From Nakamurella multipartita DSM 44233 (lineage in GTDB: Bacteria > Actinomycetota > Actinomycetes > Mycobacteriales > Nakamurellaceae), in the NCBI RefSeq assembly GCF_000024365.1, contig NC_013235.1, positions 4,402,001 to 4,466,000 of the forward strand: DNA of 64,000 nt. Reading direction: 5' to 3'. Below the pieces are notes generated by a model. It was given only the letters and a program-made list of their open reading frames with translations, was not told the origin of the DNA and searched no databases. The position numbers and the translations under genes were made by a program. Shown here in pieces: positions 46,522-54,721 of the stretch; the first letter of the stretch is position 1; each line of letters begins with the position of its first letter.

Positions 46522-46806
46522 ATGTGCCTGTTCGTCATCCTGCTGTTCTTCGGGCCGCGCGCGGGGATCGTGTTGTGGTGGCTGTTCGAACCGCTGCGCT
46601 GGGACACCACCTTCTCCAGCTTCTGGCTGCCGTTCCTGGGGTTCCTGCTCGCCCCCTGGACCACCCTGATGTACGTGCTCGTCGCCCCGGGCGGGGTGAA
46701 CGGCCTGGACTGGTTGTGGTTGGGCCTGGCCATCGTGGTCGATCTGGCCAGCTACAGCTCGGGCGGCGTCTACGGTCGCCAGCGCCGCAGCGTGCAGACC
46801 GGCTGA
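46522..46806 (+). CDS. Small membrane protein of unknown function
   Basis: 94 aa, starting MCLFVILLFFGPRAGIVLWW, with three hydrophobic segments and a conserved-looking GLDWLWLGLAIVVDLAS. ATG 46522 has AAAGGA nine bases upstream. It is found as an unnamed membrane family in actinobacteria. No function is proposed. The 124 bases before it, after benE, hold no other feature. Confidence 0.6.
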   Translation: MCLFVILLFFGPRAGIVLWWLFEPLRWDTTFSSFWLPFLGFLLAPWTTLMYVLVAPGGVNGLDWLWLGLAIVVDLASYSSGGVYGRQRRSVQTG

Positions 46807-46872
46807 CCCGGCCCGGCCGACCTGGTAACGGCCGCACGGCCCCGGCCCCGGCCCCGGCCCCGCCGACCTGGT

Positions 46873-46933
46873 GTTGATCATGGGAAGAATGCCGTTCTGG
46901 CTGCGCCAGAACAGCATTCTTCCCATGATCAAC
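46873..46933. repeat. 28-bp extragenic palindrome
   Basis: Left arm GTTGATCATGGGAAGAATGC continues through 46900, the loop is CTGCG (46901-46905), and the right arm (46906-46933) is its complement with one C-A mismatch. Unlike most of this genome the arm is only ~50% GC. It sits in the gap before the RecQ gene, preceded by a short GGCCCC tandem run (46838-46862). Confidence 0.8.
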
Positions 46934-46999
46934 TGCGAGGGGGTGGCGCGGGGAGGTCGCCGCGCAGGCATTGTCGGGGCGCCGGGACATGATGGGGGC

Positions 47000-49057
47000 A
47001 TGACGAGTCCTCCCGCTGTGCTCCCGGCCGCCGACGTCCTGGCCCGGGTGATCGCCGCCGCCGCCGGACCGCAGGCGCGCCCGCGCGAGGATCAGGTGCG
47101 CGCGGTGGGCGAGCTGGTCGAGCGGCGCCGCCGGGTGCTGGTCGTGCAGGCCACCGGGTGGGGCAAGTCGGCGGTCTACTGGGGCGCGACGGCCGCCCTG
47201 CGCGGACGCGGAGCCGGACCCACCCTGGTCGTCTCGCCCCTGCTGGCGCTGATGCGCGATCAGATCGCGGCGGCCGAACGGGCCGGGCTGCGGGCGGCCA
47301 CCATCAACTCGACCAACGTCGACGAGTGGACGCAGGTGCTCGACGAGCTGCGCGCGGACCGGCTCGACCTGCTGCTGGTCTCCCCCGAGCGGCTGGCCAA
47401 CCCGCGGTTCGCCGCCCAGCTGCCGGACCTGCTGGCCCGGTGCGGGCTGCTGGTGATCGACGAGGCGCACTGTGTGTCCGACTGGGGGTTCGACTTCCGG
47501 CCGGACTACCAGCGGCTGACCCGGATCCTGCTGCGGCTGTCCCCGGACACCCCGGTGCTGGCCACGACGGCGACCGCGAACGAGCGGGTGACGGCCGATG
47601 TCGCCGCCCAGCTCGGGCCGGACACGGTGACGCTGCGCGGCTCGCTGGCCCGGGCCTCGTTGGGGCTCTCGGTGGTGCCCGGGTTGAGCACGCTGGAGGG
47701 GTACGCCTGGGTCGCCGACGCGCTGGCCACCATGCCCGGCTCGGGCATCGTCTACGTGCTGACCGTTGCCGAGACCGAGCGACTGGCCGGGTTCCTGCGC
47801 GAGCGGGGCTTCGACGTGGCCGCCTACTCGGGCCAGACCCAGAACCGGGAGGAGCTGGAGGACCGGCTGCGGGCCAACGACGTCAAGGCGCTGGTCGCGA
47901 CGTCGGCCCTGGGCATGGGCTACGACAAGCCCGACCTGGCGTTCTGCCTGCACCTGGGCTCGCCGTCGTCCCCGGTCGCCTACTACCAGCAGGTCGGCCG
48001 GGCCGGCCGGGCGCTGGACACCGCGGTCGCCGTGCTCGTGCCGGGCCCGTCCGACGAGCGGATCTGGGAGTACTTCGCCACCGCCGGCATCCCCACCGAC
48101 GAGCAGGTGCGGCGGGTGCTGGGGGTGCTGGACGAGGGCCCACAGAGCCTGCCCGCGATCGAGGCGGCCACCGGGATCCGGCGCGGGCGGCTGGAGACGC
48201 TGCTCAAGATCCTGGCCGTGGACGACGTCGTCGCCCGCGACCCGGCCGGCTGGCGGGAGGGCGAGCAGCCCTGGGTCTACGACGAGGCCAAGTGGTCGGC
48301 GCTGCGCCGGGTGCGCTCGGCCGAGGCCGACCTGATGCGCCGGTACGCGCACGGGCAGGGCTGCCTGATGCAGTTCCTGCAGCAGGCCCTGGACGATCCC
48401 GATCCGCACCCGTGCGGGCGGTGCTCGGTGTGCACCGGGGAGCTGCCCGCGCCCGGCGCCCGCCCGGACCCGGAGACGATCAGCGCCGCCCAGCGGTTCT
48501 TCCGCGGGCAGGACGTCGTCGTCGAACCGCGCAAGTTGTGGCCCAGCGGCCTGCCCGGCCGCAAGGGCAAGATCGCCGGCCTGCGGGCCGGCCGGGCGTT
48601 GGCCTTCGCCGACGACCCGGCCTGGTCGCAGGTGCTGGCCACGTTGTGGCAGCACGACGCCCCGGCCCCGGCCGAGGTGCTGGACGGGATGGTCGAGGCG
48701 CTGCGGCGGTGGTCGCGGTCCTGGGACCGACCGACGGCGGTGGTGCCGATGCCGTCCCGCCGGTACCCGCAGCTGGTCGGCTCGGTCGCCGAGCACCTGG
48801 CCCGGATCGGCCGGCTCCCGCTGGTGCCGGCCCTCGAGGTCACCGGTCCCCCGCCGTCGGCCGAGGTGTCCTCGGCGGTTCGGGTCCGGGAGTTGCTGGC
48901 CCGTACCGCGCTGCGGCCGGGCGTCGAACTCGACGGGCCCGTGTTGCTCGTCGACGACGTCATCCGGACGCGGTGGACGGTGACGGTGGCCTCGGCCCTG
49001 CTGGTCCAGGCCGGCGCCGCCGCCGTGCTGCCGCTGGCCGTGCACCAGCTGCCCTGA
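47000..49057 (+). CDS. RecQ-type helicase fused to a phosphoribosyltransferase-like domain
   Basis: 685 aa. The helicase core has QATGWGKSAVYW (Walker A, about 50-60), VIDEAHCVSDWGFDFRPDY, TTATANERV and YYQQVGRAGRALD. A zinc-binding CGRCSVC follows the winged-helix region. The C-terminal ~110 residues form a PRTase/ComF-like domain with the PRPP motif VLLVDDVIRTRWTVTVAS. RecQ-PRTase fusions occur in actinobacteria; the role of the second domain is unknown. ATG 47000 has GGGGG adjacent; upstream in-frame sequence arises from the palindrome and is rejected. Confidence 0.88.
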   Translation: MTSPPAVLPAADVLARVIAAAAGPQARPREDQVRAVGELVERRRRVLVVQATGWGKSAVYWGATAALRGRGAGPTLVVSPLLALMRDQIAAAERAGLRAATINSTNVDEWTQVLDELRADRLDLLLVSPERLANPRFAAQLPDLLARCGLLVIDEAHCVSDWGFDFRPDYQRLTRILLRLSPDTPVLATTATANERVTADVAAQLGPDTVTLRGSLARASLGLSVVPGLSTLEGYAWVADALATMPGSGIVYVLTVAETERLAGFLRERGFDVAAYSGQTQNREELEDRLRANDVKALVATSALGMGYDKPDLAFCLHLGSPSSPVAYYQQVGRAGRALDTAVAVLVPGPSDERIWEYFATAGIPTDEQVRRVLGVLDEGPQSLPAIEAATGIRRGRLETLLKILAVDDVVARDPAGWREGEQPWVYDEAKWSALRRVRSAEADLMRRYAHGQGCLMQFLQQALDDPDPHPCGRCSVCTGELPAPGARPDPETISAAQRFFRGQDVVVEPRKLWPSGLPGRKGKIAGLRAGRALAFADDPAWSQVLATLWQHDAPAPAEVLDGMVEALRRWSRSWDRPTAVVPMPSRRYPQLVGSVAEHLARIGRLPLVPALEVTGPPPSAEVSSAVRVRELLARTALRPGVELDGPVLLVDDVIRTRWTVTVASALLVQAGAAAVLPLAVHQLP

Positions 49058-49061
49058 GCGC

Positions 49062-49092
49062 TTGACCTTGACGCGGCGTCACGGTTTTGAAT
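49062..49092 (+). promoter_or_regulatory. MerR-type 19-bp-spacer promoter with operator
   Basis: TTGACC (49062-49067) and TTGAAT (49087-49092) are 19 bases apart. Between them CCTTGACGC and GCGTCACGG form a dyad (8 of 9) centred on 49075. The long spacer and central dyad are the hallmark of MerR-activated promoters. The next gene's ATG is six bases after the -10. Confidence 0.75.
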
Positions 49093-49098
49093 CGAGCG

Positions 49099-49887
49099 AT
49101 GCGAATCGGCGAGCTGGCGGCCCTGGTCGGGGTGTCGACCAGAACGGTGCGGCACTACCACCACGTCGGGGTCCTGCCCGAACCGGCCCGAGCCGGCAAC
49201 GGCTACCGGGAGTACGAGCTGGCGGATGCGGTGCTGCTGGTCCGGGCCCGCCGGTTGACCGAGCTGGGCCTGACCCTCGAGGAGGTCGCCGATGTGCTCG
49301 CCGACGACCGCGGACGCGACCTCGGTGAGATCCTGGCCGAAGTCGACGCCGACCTGGCGCGGCAGGAAGCGGACCTGCGCGAGCAGCGCCGCCGGGTCGA
49401 GACGCTGCGGTCCCGGCTGACCGACACGCCCCGCGACGTGGCGGACTCGATCGACGAGCCCGGGTTGCTCGCCTATCTCGACGCGGTCCGCCGGGCCGGC
49501 GCGCGCGGACCCGCGTTGGACCGGGACCGGCAGCTGCTGTCGTTGATCGGCGGCCCGGACGGCACCGCCAGCACCGCCAGCACCGACGGGGCGGACCTGG
49601 GTGCCTTGCTCGCCGCGATCGGCGACGACCCGAGCGCGGCGGCCCGAGCCGCCGCGATCTACGCCCGGTTCGACGCGCTGGCCGCCGGCGCCGCCCCCGC
49701 GCGGGAGGTCGTGGAGGACCTGGCGGCCGACATCCTGGCCGGCGTGCCGCCCGAGCTGATCGACCGGGCCGCCGGCGCGGGGCCGCTCGCCCCGGCCCAC
49801 CTGGCCCTCATGAATCAGGGATTGAGCCCGGCACAGCAAGCGGTCGTCACGGCGGTCATCCGCCGGCTGAGCCGACCGGCCGGCTGA
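49099..49887 (+). CDS. MerR-family transcriptional regulator
   Basis: 262 aa. The HTH reads MRIGELAALVGVSTRTVRHY then HHVGVLPEPARAGNGYREYE, followed by a long dimerisation helix (ADLARQEADLREQRRRVETL) and a C-terminal effector domain of TipA/AlbA-like length without metal-binding cysteines. ATG 49099 is preferred to 49087. It is preceded by a MerR-type promoter, so it probably activates itself. Its stop overlaps the next gene (TGATG). Ligand unknown. Confidence 0.85.
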   Translation: MRIGELAALVGVSTRTVRHYHHVGVLPEPARAGNGYREYELADAVLLVRARRLTELGLTLEEVADVLADDRGRDLGEILAEVDADLARQEADLREQRRRVETLRSRLTDTPRDVADSIDEPGLLAYLDAVRRAGARGPALDRDRQLLSLIGGPDGTASTASTDGADLGALLAAIGDDPSAAARAAAIYARFDALAAGAAPAREVVEDLAADILAGVPPELIDRAAGAGPLAPAHLALMNQGLSPAQQAVVTAVIRRLSRPAG

Positions 49888-50555
49888 TGGTCCGAACCGA
49901 CCCGACTCGGCCGGCCCCGCCGACCCAGCTCCACCGGGCCATCGAGGGGGAACGGCAGGTGTGGCTCGGGTTGCTCCGAGGGCTGACCCGGCGACCCGAC
50001 ATTCCCAACGGGGCAGAGGGTTTCACCCATCATCGGGCGTTGGCCCCGGTCCGCTGGACCGGCGCGGCGCTGCTGGTGCTGGAGGTCGGCGTCGTCCACC
50101 TGCTGGTGCCGGCCGGCCCGGTCCGGACCGTGCTGCTGATCACCGGCCTGTACGGCCTGGCCTGGCTGGCCGGATACCTGCTGGGGGCGGGGCCGGTGCG
50201 CCCGCACCTGGTGACCGGCGACCGTGTGGTGCTGCGCTGCGGCCTGACCACCGACATCGTCGTACCGCTGGACACGGTCGCCCAGGTCCGCGCCCACCGG
50301 TCGGCGCGAACCGGGTTGGCCACCGTCCAGCTCGAGGGCGACGTGCTGAGCCTGGTCGACAACGGCGGCACCAGCATGGAGCTGGTGCTGACGCGGCCGC
50401 TGACCGTGCCCGGGCCCCGGGGCCGGGCGGTCCGGGTGACCGCGGTGCGGGCCTGGGTCGACGAGCCCGGAGCGATGGTCGCCGCCATCACCAGCCGCGG
50501 CGCCCCATCCGGGCGAGCAACCGAACCTGACGCGACGCCCCGTCCGGCGGGGTGA
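49887..50555 (+). CDS. PH-domain-like membrane protein
   Basis: 222 aa. Two membrane helices (about 56-96, TGAALLVLEVGVVHLL and TVLLITGLYGLAWLAGYLLG) are followed by a bacterial PH-like beta domain (PHLVTGDRVVLRCGLTTDIV, VQLEGDVLSLVDNGG). Translation is coupled to the MerR gene (TGATG), so it is a likely target or partner of that regulator. The C-terminal 20 residues overlap the convergent gene by 68 bases. Function unknown. Confidence 0.65.
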   Translation: MVRTDPTRPAPPTQLHRAIEGERQVWLGLLRGLTRRPDIPNGAEGFTHHRALAPVRWTGAALLVLEVGVVHLLVPAGPVRTVLLITGLYGLAWLAGYLLGAGPVRPHLVTGDRVVLRCGLTTDIVVPLDTVAQVRAHRSARTGLATVQLEGDVLSLVDNGGTSMELVLTRPLTVPGPRGRAVRVTAVRAWVDEPGAMVAAITSRGAPSGRATEPDATPRPAG

Positions 50556-51054
50556 GTGCGGCCTGGCACACCCCGTCGGAGTACATCGCCGGGCCCCAGG
50601 CCTCGATCGCGCTCTCCAACCGGTCCAGCTCGTCGTCGGTGAGCCGGGTGTCGCCGTCCACTGCGACCGCCACATCCCAGCGGTGCACCACCATGTCCGG
50701 GACGTAGAAGTCGACCAAAGTCCGGCCGACCGTGGTCGGGCCGAAGTAGCCGTCGTAGGCCAGCTCCCCCGCCTGAGTCCGGTCCAGCAGATCCTGCACG
50801 GCCGGGCCGTGCCCCCGCCAGGCCGCGGCCGGATCGGCGTCGAGGTCGGGAGCCGGCCCGAGGTCCAGACCCCGGCCGGTGAAGAAGTCGCGTTGGGTCT
50901 CGATCAGGTGCCGGACGACGTCGCGGGCGGTCCAGCCCTCGCACGGGCTGGGCCGGGCCCAGCGGTCGGCCGGCACCGCGTCCAGGACGGCGGCGAGCGG
51001 GGTGGCGCCGGCCGCGTACCGTGCGGCGGTGGGGTTCTCGGTGGACTGGCTCAT
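50488..51054 (-). CDS. TIGR03086-type mycothiol-dependent/DinB-like protein (copy 2)
   Basis: 188 aa, same superfamily as 32146-32736. Seen are RPSPCEGWTARDVVRHLIET and TLVDFYVPDMVVHRWDVAVA, giving the metal-binding His positions. ATG 51054 (MSQSTENPTAARYAAG). Divergent from the AraC regulator 39 bases away and convergent with the PH-like gene. Could detoxify or ring-open substrates with mycothiol, or be an uncharacterised member. Confidence 0.8.
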   Translation of the reverse strand: MSQSTENPTAARYAAGATPLAAVLDAVPADRWARPSPCEGWTARDVVRHLIETQRDFFTGRGLDLGPAPDLDADPAAAWRGHGPAVQDLLDRTQAGELAYDGYFGPTTVGRTLVDFYVPDMVVHRWDVAVAVDGDTRLTDDELDRLESAIEAWGPAMYSDGVCQAALTPPDGASRQVRLLARMGRRGW

Positions 51055-51093
51055 GAACGGGCACGCTACGACGCCCGGACGGAGCGGCGCTTG

Positions 51094-51936
51094 ATGAAAC
51101 CCGACAGGATCGAGCGGGCCCATCTGCGCGACCCCCGCGATCTCTCGCACACCATCCACCGCTATCCCGCTCCCGAGGACCTGCGCGAGCTGCTGCAACG
51201 GTTCTGGATCCCGGTGTGGTCGGTGGATCCGGGCCGGCAGGCGCCGCAACGGGTGCTGCAGTACCCGTGCGCGCTGATCGTGATCGCGCCCGACTACGCC
51301 CGGTTCTACGGGGTGGCCTCGGGGCTCTCCACGACCACCCTGGTCGGTGACGGATGGGCGGTCGGGGTGATGTGCCAGCCGGCCGGCGGGACCCTGATCG
51401 CCGGCCGGTCGATGGCCCAGTTCCGGGACCGGCACGTCGAACTGACCGAGGTCCTCGGCGACGCCGGATCGGTGCTGGCCGGCCGGGTGCGGGCGGCGAT
51501 GGACCGGCCCCGACGCACCGAATCCCACGCCGCGGCGATGGCGTTGGTGGCCGGCGCGGTGCGCCGGTTCCTGCCCGTCGACGACGAGGGCATCCTGGCC
51601 AACCGGATCGTTGCGTTCGTCGAGCAGGACCCGACGGTGACCCGGGTCGGGCCGGTGTGCGAGCGGTTCGAGCTGACCGAGCGGGCCCTGCAACGCCTGG
51701 TGCGGCGCCGGATCGGGTTGTCGCCCAAGTGGTTGATCCAACGGCGGCGGCTGCAGGAGGCGTCGGTGCGGTTGCGCAGCGATCCCGCCTCCCTGGCCGA
51801 CGTCGCGGCCGACCTCGGCTATGCCGACCAGCCGCACTTCACCCGCGATTTCCGCTCGGTGACCGGGATGACGCCCGGCGAGTTCGCGGCCCGCTACCGG
51901 GCGGTCCGACCCGACGGTGTATCCGGCACGGGCTGA
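51094..51936 (+). CDS. AraC-family transcriptional regulator
   Basis: 280 aa. The C-terminal AraC HTH pair is FELTERALQRLVRRRIGLSP then DVAADLGYADQPHFTRDFRS and TGMTPGEFAARY. The N-terminal ~110 residues are a DUF6597-like sensor (HTIHRYPAPEDLRELLQRFW). ATG 51094 has GGAG upstream; a longer open frame to 50683 is antisense to copy 2 and rejected. It is divergent from the TIGR03086 gene, its likely target. Its end overlaps the next gene convergently by 43 bases. Confidence 0.83.
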   Translation: MKPDRIERAHLRDPRDLSHTIHRYPAPEDLRELLQRFWIPVWSVDPGRQAPQRVLQYPCALIVIAPDYARFYGVASGLSTTTLVGDGWAVGVMCQPAGGTLIAGRSMAQFRDRHVELTEVLGDAGSVLAGRVRAAMDRPRRTESHAAAMALVAGAVRRFLPVDDEGILANRIVAFVEQDPTVTRVGPVCERFELTERALQRLVRRRIGLSPKWLIQRRRLQEASVRLRSDPASLADVAADLGYADQPHFTRDFRSVTGMTPGEFAARYRAVRPDGVSGTG

Positions 51937-52796
51937 TCGCGGCCGGCGTCCGGGTCGGTCAGGACCTGGGTACCGATGACGGACAGCAGCTGCAGCTTCT
52001 CGTGGGTCTCGCTGCCCGGGACGGCGGTGTAGACGAGCAGCATCTGCGACTGCTGCGGATCGAGCAGCGTCTGGCAGGTCAGCTCCATCGCGCCGAGTTC
52101 GGGGTGCACGAAGTGCTTGACCTCCCGGGGCCGGATGCCGACCTCGTGCCGGGCCCAGACCGCCCGAAACTCCGCGCTGCCGGCGAGCAGCAGCTCGGCC
52201 AGCTGCGCGGCCCGAGAGCCGTTGCCACGCAATGCGATCGCCTCGCGCAGGCCAGAGGCGAACATCCGGGAGAGGAACTCGTGGTCCTCGGGGGCGTACC
52301 GCCGGCGCATCGCCGGGTCGGTGAACCACCGGTAGCCGATGCTGCGGGCCGGGCCGCGGTAGACGGTCAGATCGCCGGTGAGGGCCACCGCCAACGGGGT
52401 CTGCCGCAGCGTCTCCCCGAGCTCGGTGACGATCTCGGCCGGCGTGTCCTGCAGCCGGTCGAAGATGCGCAGCATGCCGGGCCCGATGTAGTCGCTGGCC
52501 GCCCCGCGGGTCGGCGGATGGTGCCCGGCCAGCCGGAACAGGTGGTCCCGCTCGTCGAGCGAGAGGTGCAGGCCTTGGGCGATGGCCGCCGTCATCTGCT
52601 CCGACGGCTGGGGGCCACGCTCCTGTTCCATCCGTGCGTAGTAGTCGGTCGACATGTGGCAGAGCGCGGCGACCTCCTCGCGGCGCAGCCCCTGCGTCCG
52701 CCGGCGGCGCCCGCGGGGCAGGCCGACGTCCTCCGGCTGCAGCGATTCCCGGTGGCGCCGCAGAAAGCCGGCCAGTGCGGCCCGGTCGATCGTCAT
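51894..52796 (-). CDS. XRE-family regulator with MmyB-type ligand domain
   Basis: 300 aa. N-terminal HTH (GRRRRTQGLRREEVAALCHM then STDYYARMEQERGPQPSEQM), C-terminal MmyB-like PAS/ligand domain (YIGPGMLRIFDRLQDTPAEI; VKHFVHPELGAMELTCQTLL). This group often controls a divergently encoded short-chain dehydrogenase, as is the case here (52923). ATG 52796 has TAGCCT seven bases upstream and may be leaderless. Palindromes between the two genes are candidate operators. Confidence 0.85.
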   Translation of the reverse strand: MTIDRAALAGFLRRHRESLQPEDVGLPRGRRRRTQGLRREEVAALCHMSTDYYARMEQERGPQPSEQMTAAIAQGLHLSLDERDHLFRLAGHHPPTRGAASDYIGPGMLRIFDRLQDTPAEIVTELGETLRQTPLAVALTGDLTVYRGPARSIGYRWFTDPAMRRRYAPEDHEFLSRMFASGLREAIALRGNGSRAAQLAELLLAGSAEFRAVWARHEVGIRPREVKHFVHPELGAMELTCQTLLDPQQSQMLLVYTAVPGSETHEKLQLLSVIGTQVLTDPDAGRDQPVPDTPSGRTAR

Positions 52797-52838
52797 CCGG
52801 CCAAGGCTATCCGGGACCACCCTGGGCGATCGGGCGTG

Positions 52839-52863
52839 ATCCAGGGACTGAGCAACCCTGGAT
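52839..52863. promoter_or_regulatory. Palindrome between the MmyB-type regulator and the SDR gene
   Basis: ATCCAGGG and CCCTGGAT are perfect inverted repeats nine bases apart. A related sequence, ATCCGGG and CCCTGGG, occurs at 52809-52825, nearer the regulator. Two similar dyads between divergent genes fit cooperative repressor binding. Confidence 0.6.
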
Positions 52864-52922
52864 AGCGCGGCCGGTCACCCGCACGGTGGAGCCAGTCCCC
52901 CCACGACGATTGCGGAGCCCCC

Positions 52923-53864
52923 ATGACGAAGACCATCGACATCACCGTCCCCGACCTGAGCGGGCGGCGCGCGGTCGTCACCGGGGCCAGTGACGGCCTC
53001 GGCGTCGGCCTGGCCGGCCGGTTGGCCGCGGCCGGCGCCGAGGTGATCATGCCCGTGCGCAACCAGCGCAAGGGCGAGGCGGCGATCGACCGGATCCGGC
53101 GGTCGGCACCGGATGCCACCGTGTCGCTGCGCGAGCTGGACCTGTCGAGCTTGGATTCGGTGGCTGAACTCGGCCGGACGCTGACCCAGGAGGATCGGCC
53201 GATCCACCTGCTGATCAACAACGCGGGGGTGATGACCCCGCCGGAACGGCAGAACACGGCCGACGGCTTCGAGCTGCAGTTCGGGTCCAACCACCTGGGC
53301 CACGTCGCCCTGGTCGCGCACCTGCTGCCGCTGCTGCGGGCGGGGCAGGCCCGGGTCACCTCACAGGTCAGCGTCGCGGCGGCCCGGGGGTCCATCAACT
53401 GGGACGACCTGAACTGGGAACGGTCCTACGACGGGATGAAGGCCTACCGCCAGTCCAAGATCGCGCTCGGACTGTTCGGGCTGGAGCTGGACCGGCGCAG
53501 CCGAGCCGCCGGCTGGGGCATCAGCAGCAACCTGGCGCACCCCGGGGTCGCCCCGACGAACCTGCTGGCCGCCCGACCCGAGGTGGGCCGGGCCAAGGAC
53601 ACCCTGGGCGTGCGCGTCATTCGCGCCCTGTCCGCGCGCGGGCTCCTGGTCGGCACGGTCGCCAGCGCCGCGCTCCCGGCGGTGTACGCGGCCACCTCGC
53701 CCGACGCCCAGCCGGGGCGGCTGTACGGGCCCGGCGGGCTGGGCCACCTGGGCGGTGCGCCGGCGGAGCAGAAGCTCTACCCCACCCTGCGCGGCGACGA
53801 GCAGGCCGATCGCATCTGGCGGGTCTCACAGGAGCTGACCGCGGTGCCGTTCCCGCAGGACTGA
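52923..53864 (+). CDS. Short-chain dehydrogenase/reductase
   Basis: 313-aa NAD(P)-dependent oxidoreductase. Cofactor motif [27 protein letters not shown], and active site YRQSK (S-Y-K with TSQVSVAA). The C-terminal half resembles plant protochlorophyllide-reductase/WW-domain-oxidoreductase-like SDRs. ATG 52923 has GCGGAG upstream. Likely controlled by the divergent MmyB-type regulator. Substrate unknown. Confidence 0.87.
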   Translation: MTKTIDITVPDLSGRRAVVTGASDGLGVGLAGRLAAAGAEVIMPVRNQRKGEAAIDRIRRSAPDATVSLRELDLSSLDSVAELGRTLTQEDRPIHLLINNAGVMTPPERQNTADGFELQFGSNHLGHVALVAHLLPLLRAGQARVTSQVSVAAARGSINWDDLNWERSYDGMKAYRQSKIALGLFGLELDRRSRAAGWGISSNLAHPGVAPTNLLAARPEVGRAKDTLGVRVIRALSARGLLVGTVASAALPAVYAATSPDAQPGRLYGPGGLGHLGGAPAEQKLYPTLRGDEQADRIWRVSQELTAVPFPQD

Positions 53865-53975
53865 ACGGCCGCACGGGGTAGCCGGGCTCGTTCGCGTCCG
53901 GATCGGCTGACCATCGCGTGGGCACAGGGCCCCGAAGGGACGGATACGCGCCGCGTTCGGCGCGCCGAAGACCCG

Positions 53976-54641
53976 TCAGGGCATCGGACGGGTGCCGGAG
54001 GCAAGGATCGACTCCCCGATGGTCCGCGCCACGAAGGCCTTGTACTGGTCGGGGGACTTCCCGTCGTGGTGGACGAACCGCACGAAGGTCTCGATACAGG
54101 TGACTACGCAGAATGCCTCGACGAGGTCATCGAACGGGACGTCGCGACGGAGCCAGCCCTGATCGTTGACATAGTCCAGGACGTGCTGAACCTGTCCGCG
54201 GATCAGCGCCAGCATCCGCGCGTGGTAACCGCTGAGTTCGGCATCACCTTGAGCCGCCGCCACGAAGGTCATCCACAGGCCGGCCGACGGGGTGTTGATG
54301 GCCAGCATCGCCTCGCCGACCATCACCGCAAGCTCGCCCGGGTCGCGGATCTGCAGCACCGCTCGCCCGAGATCGGTGGCGAAGAAATCGGTCTCGCCCT
54401 CCACCCCGAACGACGCCAGCTCGACGGCCGCCTGCAGCAGATCGGCCTTGGGGCCGTGTTCCTGCACCGTTTTGACCGACACCCCGGCTTCCTTGGCCAA
54501 TTGGGTGAAGGTGGTAGCCCGGTACCCGTCGCGGCCGAACAGCCGCACGGCCGCCTGGACCACCCGTAGCCGCGTCCGGGCCGCCTGCTCTTGGCGGAGC
54601 TCGGATCGGTAGGGCCGTCCACGGCCGGGACTGTCGGTCAT
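53976..54641 (-). CDS. TetR-family transcriptional regulator
   Basis: 221 aa. HTH: RVVQAAVRLFGRDGYRATTF then TQLAKEAGVSVKTVQEHGPK. The C-terminal domain (GELAVMVGEAMLAINTPSAG) is TetR-like with unknown ligand. ATG 54641; the 80-base gap to the divergent glycosyltransferase contains an imperfect dyad, TATTGACTACC with GGTGAATA, which may be the operator. Likely represses the glycosyltransferase and itself. Confidence 0.83.
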   Translation of the reverse strand: MTDSPGRGRPYRSELRQEQAARTRLRVVQAAVRLFGRDGYRATTFTQLAKEAGVSVKTVQEHGPKADLLQAAVELASFGVEGETDFFATDLGRAVLQIRDPGELAVMVGEAMLAINTPSAGLWMTFVAAAQGDAELSGYHARMLALIRGQVQHVLDYVNDQGWLRRDVPFDDLVEAFCVVTCIETFVRFVHHDGKSPDQYKAFVARTIGESILASGTRPMP

Positions 54642-54721
54642 ATTGACTACCTTCTCATAGCGGTGAATACTAGGACGTAGCGCCCAAATCGTCAGTCGAT
54701 GCTGGTGACCGAGGTGAGCTC

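Noticed and set aside
46838-46862. GGCCCC run as a CRISPR-like or regulatory array
   Set aside because: A simple 4-unit tandem repeat without spacers; no CRISPR array or cas gene is in the window.
46535-49045. 836-aa minus-strand frame opposite the RecQ gene
   Set aside because: Low-complexity His/Arg/Gln translation and it crosses the palindrome and the small membrane gene.
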